From: a bacterium
GTDB taxonomy: Bacteria > Verrucomicrobiota > Kiritimatiellia > UBA8416 > CAMZLY01
Length of the DNA: 5,806 nt
Assembly (NCBI GenBank): GCA_030632465.1
Contig: DAOVUR010000126.1
Coordinates: forward strand, 1-5,806
Direction: 5' to 3'
The notes beneath the pieces are model-generated. The model worked only from the letters and a program-made list of their open reading frames with translations, searched no databases and had not been told where the DNA came from. Shown in pieces: positions 1 to 4,996 of the stretch. Position numbers and translations under genes: made by a program. Positions within the stretch are counted from its first letter, which is position 1. Every line of letters begins with the position of its first letter.

Positions 1-28
1 CAAATACTGTTTTGTCAGATTCAGGCAT
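1..28 (-). CDS. prmC: Start of a CDS cut by the window edge, probably PrmC (RF1 glutamine methyltransferase)
   Basis: Seen: on the minus strand an ATG at 28-26 opens a frame that stays open to the window edge and reads MPESDKTVF. An AAGGA Shine-Dalgarno (complement of 35-39) sits six bases upstream, which is ideal spacing and much better than expected by chance. Known: prmC (hemK) very often follows prfA; it encodes the SAM-dependent methyltransferase that N5-methylates the glutamine of the GGQ motif in release factors. PrmC N-termini commonly begin with a short tail followed by a 'KTV'-like start of the first helix of the RF-binding domain, and this fits. Inference: the gene is prmC, from position and these few residues only. 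Nine codons cannot prove identity; another gene could follow prfA here. The gap to the prfA stop is 178 bases and carries a REP-like element. Confidence 0.45.
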
Positions 29-34
29 TGTTAT

Positions 35-39
35 TCCTT
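35..39 (-). promoter_or_regulatory. Shine-Dalgarno for the edge gene
   Basis: The minus strand reads AAGGA, then six bases, then ATG at 28-26. This site is the main evidence that a real gene starts at the left edge, since only 28 bases of it are visible. Confidence 0.55.
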
Positions 40-76
40 CGGATCATTAAGCGGTCACAATAACTATTTTTCGGCT

Positions 77-166
77 CACGCGGCTCTTCGACTTCGCTCT
101 AGCCCATTCACACGGCTCTTCGGCTCCGCTCAGAGACCTCACCATTGGTCATTGAGCGGAGCCGAA
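77..166. repeat. REP-like palindromic element with three copies of a 14-base core
   Basis: Seen: the core TTCGGCTCCGCTCA at 119-132 recurs as its perfect reverse complement at 153-166, giving a 14-bp inverted repeat (15 with a G-T pair) around an 18-base loop. A degenerate direct copy, TTCGACTTCGCTCT, lies at 87-100; the wider blocks 77-100 and 109-132 match at 20 of 24 positions with a 32-base period. The stretch is clearly richer in G+C than its AT-rich surroundings. Known: short intergenic palindromes with a TTCGRCTNCGCTCA-like core occur in many copies in various bacterial genomes and resemble REP elements mobilised by RAYT-type transposases. Inference: this is such an element, sitting in the prfA-prmC gap, where the transcript would form a stable hairpin. 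No T-tract follows either arm, so it is not a classical terminator. Confidence 0.7.
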
Positions 167-177
167 ATGCCCAACTG

Positions 178-205
178 TTCACTATTCACTATTAGTTATT
201 CACTA
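178..205. repeat. Short heptamer repeats (TAGTGAA on the minus strand)
   Basis: TTCACTA occurs at 178-184, 185-191 and 199-205, the first two directly adjoining, so the minus strand reads TAGTGAA three times immediately after the prfA stop codon. A fourth copy (1307-1313) lies just before the prfA start. Arrays of this type are seen beside genes in environmental bacteria; no function is known to me, and chance in AT-rich DNA cannot be excluded. Confidence 0.5.
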
Positions 206-206
206 A

Positions 207-1304
207 TTACTTTCCCGCCATACTATCGAGCTCTGCTTTTAAGCGTAACTCAACATCATGCTCACGTAAAGCCACCAGTAACTGATCAAGATCACCTTCC
301 ATCACTCGGTCCAAGCTATATAAAGTAAGATTGATTCTATGATCTGTTAACCTGTTTTGCGGGAAGTTATAAGTTCTTACGCGCTCACTGCGATCACCGG
401 AACCAATCATATTGCGCCTAACATCACCCATCTTCTCCTGCTCATCTAGGCGCATCTTATCAAGAATACGGGACTTTAAAACCGACATAGCTTTCGCTTT
501 ATTTTTATGTTGAGATTTTTCATTCTGACACTGCACCACTATACCAGTTGGTTCATGCGTCAGACGTACAGCAGAATCAGTAGTATTAACACACTGTCCA
601 CCAGGCCCTGAAGCTCTATAAAGATCAACACGTACATCAGCAGGATCAATTTCAAACTCTTCCTCTTCGCCAGCATCAGGAAAAACAGCTACCGTAGCGG
701 CTGATGTATGCACTCTACCTTGCGATTCAGTTGTCGGCACACGCTGTACCCGCTGTCCACCACTCTCGTATTTCAGAAGACCAAAGGCATTTTCACCTTC
801 AACTTGGAAAACCACCTCTTTATAGCCGCCAATTTCATTAATGCTCATATCAAGCACAACAATTTTCAAACCATGCTCTTCAGCATATCGGCTATACATA
901 CGGAAAAGATCAGCAGCAAAGAGTGAAGCTTCATCACCACCAGTTCCTGCGCGCACCTCAATAATGGCATTACAGCTATCATTAGGGTCAGGCGGAAGCA
1001 ATCCCATCTTTAACTTCTTCTCAACACCAGGCAAGGACTCTTCTAGCTCCTCGAGTTCGACAGCGGCCATCTCCTGTAATTCCGGATCGGTATCAGGGTC
1101 ATCTATAAGTTCACGGTTATCCGCAATAGAATTGATAACCCCAAAATAATCAGAAGCAAGCTTATCTAACTTAGACAGTAACGAATGCTCACGGACGAGT
1201 TTTTGGTAGAGTTTTTGTTTAGCCGCAGTAGCGGGATCAGAAAGCTCAGTCTCTATTTCAGGAATGCGGGCTAAAATATTTTTAATGTACGCTTCATCAA
1301 TCAT
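207..1304 (-). CDS. prfA: Peptide chain release factor 1 (RF1)
   Basis: Class I release factor that reads UAA and UAG in the ribosomal A site and triggers hydrolysis of peptidyl-tRNA; cytoplasmic. The 365-aa protein has the usual RF1 length. Residues 1-105 form the N-terminal helical domain. The stop-codon-reading PxT tripeptide is PTT at 190-192 within RVPTTESQGR; RF2 would carry SPF there, so this is RF1. The catalytic GGQ is at 235-237 within RASGPGGQCVN, and the following segment with EKSQHKNK (262-269) is typical of the peptidyl-transferase-centre domain. The ATG at 1304 matches family N-termini, but no strong Shine-Dalgarno precedes it; GAG lies about ten bases upstream. The stop is TAA. 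It lies 135 bases downstream of rpmE, with a terminator between them, so it probably has its own promoter or depends on read-through. The putative prmC follows. Confidence 0.98.
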   Translation of the reverse strand: MIDEAYIKNILARIPEIETELSDPATAAKQKLYQKLVREHSLLSKLDKLASDYFGVINSIADNRELIDDPDTDPELQEMAAVELEELEESLPGVEKKLKMGLLPPDPNDSCNAIIEVRAGTGGDEASLFAADLFRMYSRYAEEHGLKIVVLDMSINEIGGYKEVVFQVEGENAFGLLKYESGGQRVQRVPTTESQGRVHTSAATVAVFPDAGEEEEFEIDPADVRVDLYRASGPGGQCVNTTDSAVRLTHEPTGIVVQCQNEKSQHKNKAKAMSVLKSRILDKMRLDEQEKMGDVRRNMIGSGDRSERVRTYNFPQNRLTDHRINLTLYSLDRVMEGDLDQLLVALREHDVELRLKAELDSMAGK

Positions 1305-1380
1305 GATTCACTACTCAGATTATTTAGCCTATCGACTGAAGGCTATTAATTTTCCTGCCACAAAATGCAACTTTTACCCG

Positions 1381-1423
1381 ATAAAAAAATAGGTCAGACC
1401 GATAAAAAATTATCGACCTGACC
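1381..1423 (-). terminator. Rho-independent terminator of rpmE
   Basis: Two arms, GGTCAG-AC-CGATAA (1392-1405) and TTATCG-AC-CTGACC (1410-1423), pair over 12 bp with a two-base internal mismatch and an AAAA loop at 1406-1409. On the minus strand the hairpin is followed by TATTTTTTTAT. It lies 17 bases after the rpmE stop and 77 bases before prfA. The plus strand has no T-tract here, so it acts in the rpmE direction only. Because prfA follows in the same direction, it may be a partial terminator that sets the L31:RF1 ratio. Confidence 0.82.
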
Positions 1424-1439
1424 ATCACATTATCTAAAA

Positions 1440-1646
1440 CTATTTGCCAGCTGTAGCATAACGCTTCTTAAAGCGCTCAATACGACCTTCTGTATCAAGG
1501 AAAGTAGCCTGTCCTGTGTAATAAGGATGACAAGTAGAGCATGTATTAATATGCATCTCTTTCACTGTAGACTTTGTCTCAATAACATTACCACAAGCAC
1601 ATGTGATTACTGCTTCGCTATACTCTGGATGAATATCTTTTTTCAT
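1440..1646 (-). CDS. rpmE: 50S ribosomal protein L31, zinc-binding type
   Basis: Component of the large ribosomal subunit, near the central protuberance and the bridge to the 30S head. The 68-aa protein begins MKKDIHPEY, the canonical L31 start, and keeps HPYYTGQ at 40-46 and the C-terminal RIERFKKRY at 55-63. Four cysteines, C16 and C18 (CACGN) and C36 and C39 (CSTC), mark the zinc-binding 'C+' form rather than the zinc-free paralogue made under zinc starvation. The frame extends 13 codons upstream to another ATG at 1685, but those residues (MCGRFIKREVNGF) have no family counterpart, and AGAGAGG precedes the chosen ATG by 11 bases. The stop is TAG, which only RF1 reads; RF1 is encoded by the next gene. 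tRNA-Tyr lies upstream on the same strand. Confidence 0.97.
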   Translation of the reverse strand: MKKDIHPEYSEAVITCACGNVIETKSTVKEMHINTCSTCHPYYTGQATFLDTEGRIERFKKRYATAGK

Positions 1647-1657
1647 AAATCCATTAA

Positions 1658-1664
1658 CCTCTCT
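1658..1664 (-). promoter_or_regulatory. Shine-Dalgarno that fixes the rpmE start
   Basis: The minus strand reads AGAGAGG, ending 11 bases before the ATG at 1646. The spacing is a little long, but the site lies inside the upstream extension of the frame. This supports the short L31 start over the ATG at 1685. Confidence 0.5.
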
Positions 1665-1838
1665 TTTTATAAAACGCCCGCACATTACAGTTTAGATGGT
1701 GATGATGCAAGATAAAAAACTGCATAACTACCAAGATCTAGTACGATTATTTTATAGTAAATCTAACATTTTTTAAATTTTCGTGATGAAAAACCAATAC
1801 TTTTCACAAAAAAGCCCATTAACAAAGCACTTTTAAAG

Positions 1839-1923
1839 TGGTGGCGGGGCAAGGATTCGAACCTTGGAAGGCGTAGCCAGCAGATTTACAGTCTGCCCTC
1901 GTTGACCGCTTGAGTACCCCGCC
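1839..1923 (-). tRNA. tRNA-Tyr, anticodon GTA
   Basis: An 85-base class II tRNA. The acceptor stem is GGCGGGG (1923-1917) with CCCCGCC (1849-1843), followed by discriminator A (1842) and an encoded CCA (1841-1839). D-arm: CTC/GAG. Anticodon stem: GCAGA/TCTGC around CTGTAAA, giving anticodon GTA (1889-1887). The long variable arm has a GGC/GCC stem, as expected for bacterial tRNA-Tyr. T-arm: CAAGG-TTCGAAT-CCTTG. All elements pair without mismatch. It lies about 190 bases upstream of rpmE on the same strand. A weak hairpin ending in a T-run follows it at about 1817-1836, but I do not call a terminator there. Confidence 0.97.
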
Positions 1924-2192
1924 ACATAAATATTTCAGTACTTTTCCAACAAGAAAGGCTGATATTGGCATAAGAGGCAGTTGTGGAGCAAGTAAAATAT
2001 GAATAATTTATAAAAAATAATTCGACACTTCAGCGTGGTAGGCAAGAAGGAGATGGGGAAATCTCAACAAAATCCCTAAGAAGATAAAATTATTTTCTAA
2101 CTTCATACTAAAGAGAGAAGTATGCCCATAAAAAATGATTGTATATTCCCAAAAAAAGATGCATGTTTATTCAGCTAGAGCAGAGGAGATAC
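1924..2192. other. Divergent intergenic region between tRNA-Tyr and the small membrane protein
   Basis: This AT-rich 269-base stretch must hold the tRNA promoter (minus) and the promoter of the plus-strand gene. I see no convincing -35/-10 pair for either. It contains a short inverted repeat, CATACT (2104-2109) with AGTATG (2119-2124), and an 18-codon ATG-to-TAG frame at 2122-2178 just before the ribosome binding site of the next gene. No conserved RNA is recognisable. Confidence 0.4.
2182..2190 (+). promoter_or_regulatory. Shine-Dalgarno that fixes the small membrane protein start
   Basis: AGAGGAGAT precedes the ATG at 2193, with four bases between the GGAG core and the start codon. It is the strongest ribosome binding site in the region. 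It argues against the upstream in-frame TTG (2139) and ATG (2163), neither of which has one. Confidence 0.75.
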
Positions 2193-2588
2193 ATGGACAG
2201 TCATCACACAAAAGGCAGCCTAAGCAGACAAGCTGCAAGAAAGAGGCCAGAAAAATATCCAATATTTCTCTCTGCTGCTGTATATCCAGGATCAGGTCAG
2301 ATATTTCAGCGTCGCTGGCTTGCTGGAATTTTCTTCGGCACAGCATTCACCGCCATGTTTATTGCATTTGTAATTATCATGAGCAAAATACTGGTAGACT
2401 TCTACTCGCTAGGATTCAACTTTGATAACGCAGAAGTAAGCAGCAACCCACCAATAGCTCCAGCTCTACTAGCATTTGGCGTAACCATGATGATCTATAT
2501 CATCAATATAATTGACACACACGCCGCCTATCGCAAAAGCCTCATAGCCACACCTAGAAATAGCTATTCAAAGTCAAACAGCCAATAA
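2193..2588 (+). CDS. Small two-helix membrane protein of unknown function, TM2/DUF5683-like
   Basis: I do not recognise a named gene. From the chosen start the protein has 131 residues. A basic N-terminal tail (residues 1-22, four Arg and three Lys counting Lys21) leads into a hydrophobic segment with AAVYPGSGQIFQRRW (28-42), a helix at about 43-63, a polar loop (66-86), a second helix at about 87-107, and IIDTHAAYRKS (106-116) at its end. A 'PG-GQ...rrw..G' turn plus an 'xxDaxxaa' exit is the pattern seen in TM2-domain and DUF5683-type small membrane proteins, so relation to those is an inference from motif layout only. There is no signal peptide or catalytic motif. The gene stands alone on the plus strand, divergent from tRNA-Tyr and convergent with purB, and ends at its own terminator, so context gives no function. 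It is real: strong ribosome binding site, coherent membrane topology, terminator. Confidence 0.82.
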   Translation: MDSHHTKGSLSRQAARKRPEKYPIFLSAAVYPGSGQIFQRRWLAGIFFGTAFTAMFIAFVIIMSKILVDFYSLGFNFDNAEVSSNPPIAPALLAFGVTMMIYIINIIDTHAAYRKSLIATPRNSYSKSNSQ

Positions 2589-2604
2589 CCACCAGGCCCT
2601 CAGT

Positions 2605-2629
2605 AAAACAGCTTTCCATAGCTGTTTTT
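2605..2629 (+). terminator. Rho-independent terminator, probably shared with convergent purB
   Basis: AAAACAGCT (2605-2613) pairs with AGCTGTTTT (2620-2628) around the loop TTCCAT. The plus strand continues the T-run to 2629, 17 bases after the stop of the small membrane protein. On the minus strand the arm also ends in TTTT, 44 bases beyond the purB stop, so it can serve purB as well, though more weakly. Confidence 0.8.
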
Positions 2630-2651
2630 GATCAGCATTGGAATGCCGATC
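2630..2651. repeat. Second hairpin between the convergent genes
   Basis: GATC-A-GCATT (2630-2639) and AATGC-C-GATC (2642-2651) form an inverted repeat with one mismatch, directly abutting the terminator at 2605-2629. No T-tract follows on either strand. It may block 3' decay or read-through between the convergent genes; this is inference. Confidence 0.45.
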
Positions 2652-2671
2652 TACTAATAGCCTCCCCTAAC

Positions 2672-4027
2672 TCAGCCATCCACTAAGCCTGCCGCCATAC
2701 CAATATAAGTTGCAGGACTCATATCGAGCAGTCGCTGTTTGTCCTCAGCAGCAATATCCAGTCCTTCAACAAAGTCTCGAATTGTTTCGCGACTCACAAC
2801 ATTCCCACGAGTAAGATCTTTTAGTTTCTCGTACGGATTAGCAATCCCAGCCTTACGCATCACCGTCTGCACTGGCTCTGCCATAACCTCCCATGCGGCA
2901 TCAAGATCAGCAGCCATAACAGCCTCATTAACCTTAACCTTTGAGAGCCCCTTCAGGGTAGATTTATAAGCCAATAACGAATACCCAAATGCTACACCCA
3001 TATTACGCAATACGGTAGAATCAGTAAGATCGCGTTGTAGACGAGATACAGGTAACTTCGCTGACAGATGATGTAAGATCGCATTAGCAAGCCCAAGATT
3101 ACCTTCACTATTTTCAAAATCAATTGGATTAACCTTGTGCGGCATTGTTGAAGAGCCCATTTCCCCATCAATAGTCTTCTGCCCAAAATATCCGCGCGAG
3201 ATGTAACTCCAAATATCACGATCTAGATCTAGCAGAATATTATTCCACCTTGCAATTCCATCAAAAAGCTCTGCTATATAGTCATGCGGCTCAATCTGAG
3301 TCGTCAATATATTCTGCGTCAACCCAAGTCGATCCTCCACCACTCCACGGGACAATTCCTGCCAATCAACATCAGGATACGCCGATAGATGCGCATTATA
3401 ATTTCCAACAGCACCATTCATCTTGCCTTCGATAAGACAGTTTTCAATTGATTCAACCTGCTTCATGAAGCGTAATACAAATACAGCCAACTCTTTCCCT
3501 ACTGTAGTTGGTGATGCCGTCTGTCCATGCGTACGTGCAAGCATTGGAATATCCTTATACTCCACCGCCATATCACTAAGCTCAACCATCAACTGCCCCT
3601 GCACGGAAACAAGAACCTCTAAGCCATCCTTTAACATTAATGCATGTGCAAGATTGTTGATATCTTCCGAAGTACAACCAAAATGAATAAACTCGCTCAG
3701 ATCAGCCAGAGATGTATTCACAATTTTCTCTTTAAGATAATACTCTATTGCCTTCACGTCATGATTAGTTGTCTTCTCTATATCCTTAACCTTCTGAGCC
3801 TCATCAACAGAAAAGTCACTCATCAACTCAAAGAGCCAAGCATTTTCATCTTCAGTGAGCGCACGCACCTCTTTAATCAAAGGCTCTGCACAAAGCGCCT
3901 GCAACCAAGCAATCTCCACGTCAACTCGGCACCTAATTAAACCGAACTCTGAAAACAGCTCCTGCAACTCAGAAACCTTATCTGCATATCTTCCATCCAA
4001 AGGACTTATAGCCATTAACTTACTCAT
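2672..4027 (-). CDS. purB: Adenylosuccinate lyase
   Basis: Cytoplasmic homotetrameric lyase with two steps in purine synthesis: SAICAR to AICAR plus fumarate, and adenylosuccinate to AMP plus fumarate. The 451-aa protein is full length for the E. coli-like PurB clade (about 456 aa) and starts with the typical SPLDGRYADKV. Seen in order: TTNHDVKAIEYY (86-97, His89 binding substrate), FGCTSEDINN (116-125), ARTHGQTASPTT (164-175, with His167 as the likely catalytic acid), and the fumarase/aspartase superfamily signature GSSTMPHKVNP (291-301) on the mobile loop that carries the catalytic serine. The C-terminal part (from about 365) matches the family's helical third domain. A strong AGGAGA lies six bases before the ATG. 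The stop is TGA. It is monocistronic: terminators lie on both sides and no other purine gene is nearby. No frameshift or missing key residue is seen. Confidence 0.97.
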   Translation of the reverse strand: MSKLMAISPLDGRYADKVSELQELFSEFGLIRCRVDVEIAWLQALCAEPLIKEVRALTEDENAWLFELMSDFSVDEAQKVKDIEKTTNHDVKAIEYYLKEKIVNTSLADLSEFIHFGCTSEDINNLAHALMLKDGLEVLVSVQGQLMVELSDMAVEYKDIPMLARTHGQTASPTTVGKELAVFVLRFMKQVESIENCLIEGKMNGAVGNYNAHLSAYPDVDWQELSRGVVEDRLGLTQNILTTQIEPHDYIAELFDGIARWNNILLDLDRDIWSYISRGYFGQKTIDGEMGSSTMPHKVNPIDFENSEGNLGLANAILHHLSAKLPVSRLQRDLTDSTVLRNMGVAFGYSLLAYKSTLKGLSKVKVNEAVMAADLDAAWEVMAEPVQTVMRKAGIANPYEKLKDLTRGNVVSRETIRDFVEGLDIAAEDKQRLLDMSPATYIGMAAGLVDG

Positions 4028-4110
4028 GAATTTTCTCCTAAAATTTTCTCATTCAACAACAACACGGATTATGAAAAATATTTACTCAGATTAACAGAAT
4101 AAACAGAAAG

Positions 4111-4152
4111 ATTATAATAAAAAAGGCCCTGTCAATCTTTGACAGAGCCTTT
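4111..4152 (-). terminator. Rho-independent terminator of the PEP-CTERM gene
   Basis: AAAGGC (4122-4127) and CTGTCAA (4129-4135) pair with TTGACAG (4139-4145) and GCCTTT (4147-4152). This gives 13 bp with one C-A mismatch and a three-base loop. The minus strand continues with a six-base T-run and more AT-rich sequence. It lies 24 bases after the stop codon and separates this transcript from purB. Confidence 0.88.
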
Positions 4153-4176
4153 AGTTTGTAAATCATCTAACTATAT

Positions 4177-4926
4177 TTATGACAACATATCCTTCAGCGA
4201 AGCGAGCGATGCTTCCAGTTTTCTTCTGAATGTTACACCCATGGATAGAAATGCAAATCCTAACATTGCATAAGTCTGCGGTTCAGGAACCATTGTGTAG
4301 TACGGATTATCCATAATTGAAATATCATCAAAACCATAAGTCTGATTTGCGGTTGTATCATACAACATTCTAAAACCTATTCCTGTAACAGAAGCCAAGT
4401 CAGTCGTCCAAGTGAATAGATTATCGCCACCAAGCGTAAACCACTCACCAGTACCCGCATTCAAAGTATCAGAACTTAGATTAGCCCCATAAGTGCCCCA
4501 CCCTGCAGCAGTATTTGTCACAGTAGTCAACGCATGATACCATGTACGACCATTAGCGATCAGATATACTGACAACTCTGGAATCATTGTAGCTGCAGGA
4601 TTATAAAAATCAAATGATATACCTTTAACACCATCAACAGCAAGTCCACCAGCAGTATAATCGCCAGCAAACGGAAATGGCCCGACTGTATCAAAAGTAA
4701 AATCAACTACATTCCCACCATTGATCGCACCACTATCAATTCCCATATATCCACCGGCATTCCAAAGTGCCGAGCCCGCTGCTACTCCTGTACCAGCAGA
4801 CACATCACCCATAGTCCAGCCTGACAAATCTGCATCAAATGACTCCGTCACAATTGGAACTGCAGAAGCAGACCAACACGTCATTACTATTGCTACAACC
4901 GCAACACTTAAGTTCACTCTTTTCAT
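4177..4926 (-). CDS. PEP-CTERM sorted envelope protein with a beta-sandwich-like ectodomain
   Basis: Exported protein of 249 aa. Residues 1-22 are a signal peptide: KR at 2-3, a hydrophobic core at 6-18, and ASA at 20-22 before the likely cut. Residues 25-205 are rich in Gly, Thr, Asp and aromatics, start ESFDADLSGW and end YGFDDISIM, the layout of a jelly-roll/carbohydrate-binding-type beta-sandwich; the ligand is unknown. The C-terminus carries the exosortase signal: VPEPQ (213-217), a hydrophobic helix (220-233) and RRK (234-236). Known: PEP-CTERM proteins are cut and anchored or released by an exosortase (EpsH family) in exopolysaccharide-making bacteria. Odd: 13 residues follow the basic cluster, whereas most PEP-CTERM proteins end within a few residues of it. 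GGAG precedes the ATG by about six bases. It lies 70 bases downstream of a related gene and ends at a strong terminator. No exosortase gene is visible. Confidence 0.9.
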   Translation of the reverse strand: MKRVNLSVAVVAIVMTCWSASAVPIVTESFDADLSGWTMGDVSAGTGVAAGSALWNAGGYMGIDSGAINGGNVVDFTFDTVGPFPFAGDYTAGGLAVDGVKGISFDFYNPAATMIPELSVYLIANGRTWYHALTTVTNTAAGWGTYGANLSSDTLNAGTGEWFTLGGDNLFTWTTDLASVTGIGFRMLYDTTANQTYGFDDISIMDNPYYTMVPEPQTYAMLGFAFLSMGVTFRRKLEASLASLKDMLS

Positions 4927-4996
4927 TTTTATCTCCGTAATTACTTATTAAGCATTCTGATATATCAAAAGCTATCCACCTTTGCATCATTAAAAT

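Noticed and set aside
119..166. Hairpin after prfA read as a rho-independent terminator
   Set aside because: The stem is strong, but neither strand has a T-tract after it, and the core is repeated, which fits a repeat element better.
708..1149. Plus-strand frames opposite prfA
   Set aside because: Low-complexity, serine-rich translations antisense to a clearly identified gene; shadows without ribosome binding sites.
1647..1685. Longer rpmE start at ATG 1685
   Set aside because: The 13 extra residues have no counterpart in L31, and a Shine-Dalgarno lies within them, before the canonical MKKDIHP start.
1684..1710. Possible rpmE promoter, TTGCAT and TGTAAT on the minus strand
   Set aside because: The -10-like hexamer matches five of six, but the spacer is 15 bases and the -35 matches only three of six.
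1817..1837. Terminator after tRNA-Tyr
   Set aside because: The T-run is present, but the stem has only about six pairs, one of them G-U, with a 13-base loop; too weak to call.
1965..1990. Sigma-54-like TGGCA and TTGT on the plus strand
   Set aside because: The spacing does not fit the -24/-12 consensus and the second element lacks the GC pair.
2135..2425. Overlapping 96-aa plus-strand frame from ATG 2135
   Set aside because: It lacks a ribosome binding site and is the +1 shadow of the membrane-protein gene, whose product has coherent hydrophobic segments.
4111..4135. Perfect TATAAT (4116-4111) and TTGACA (4135-4130) on the minus strand upstream of purB
   Set aside because: The spacer is only 13 bases, too short for a sigma-70 promoter, and TTGACA is simply one arm of the terminator of the upstream gene.
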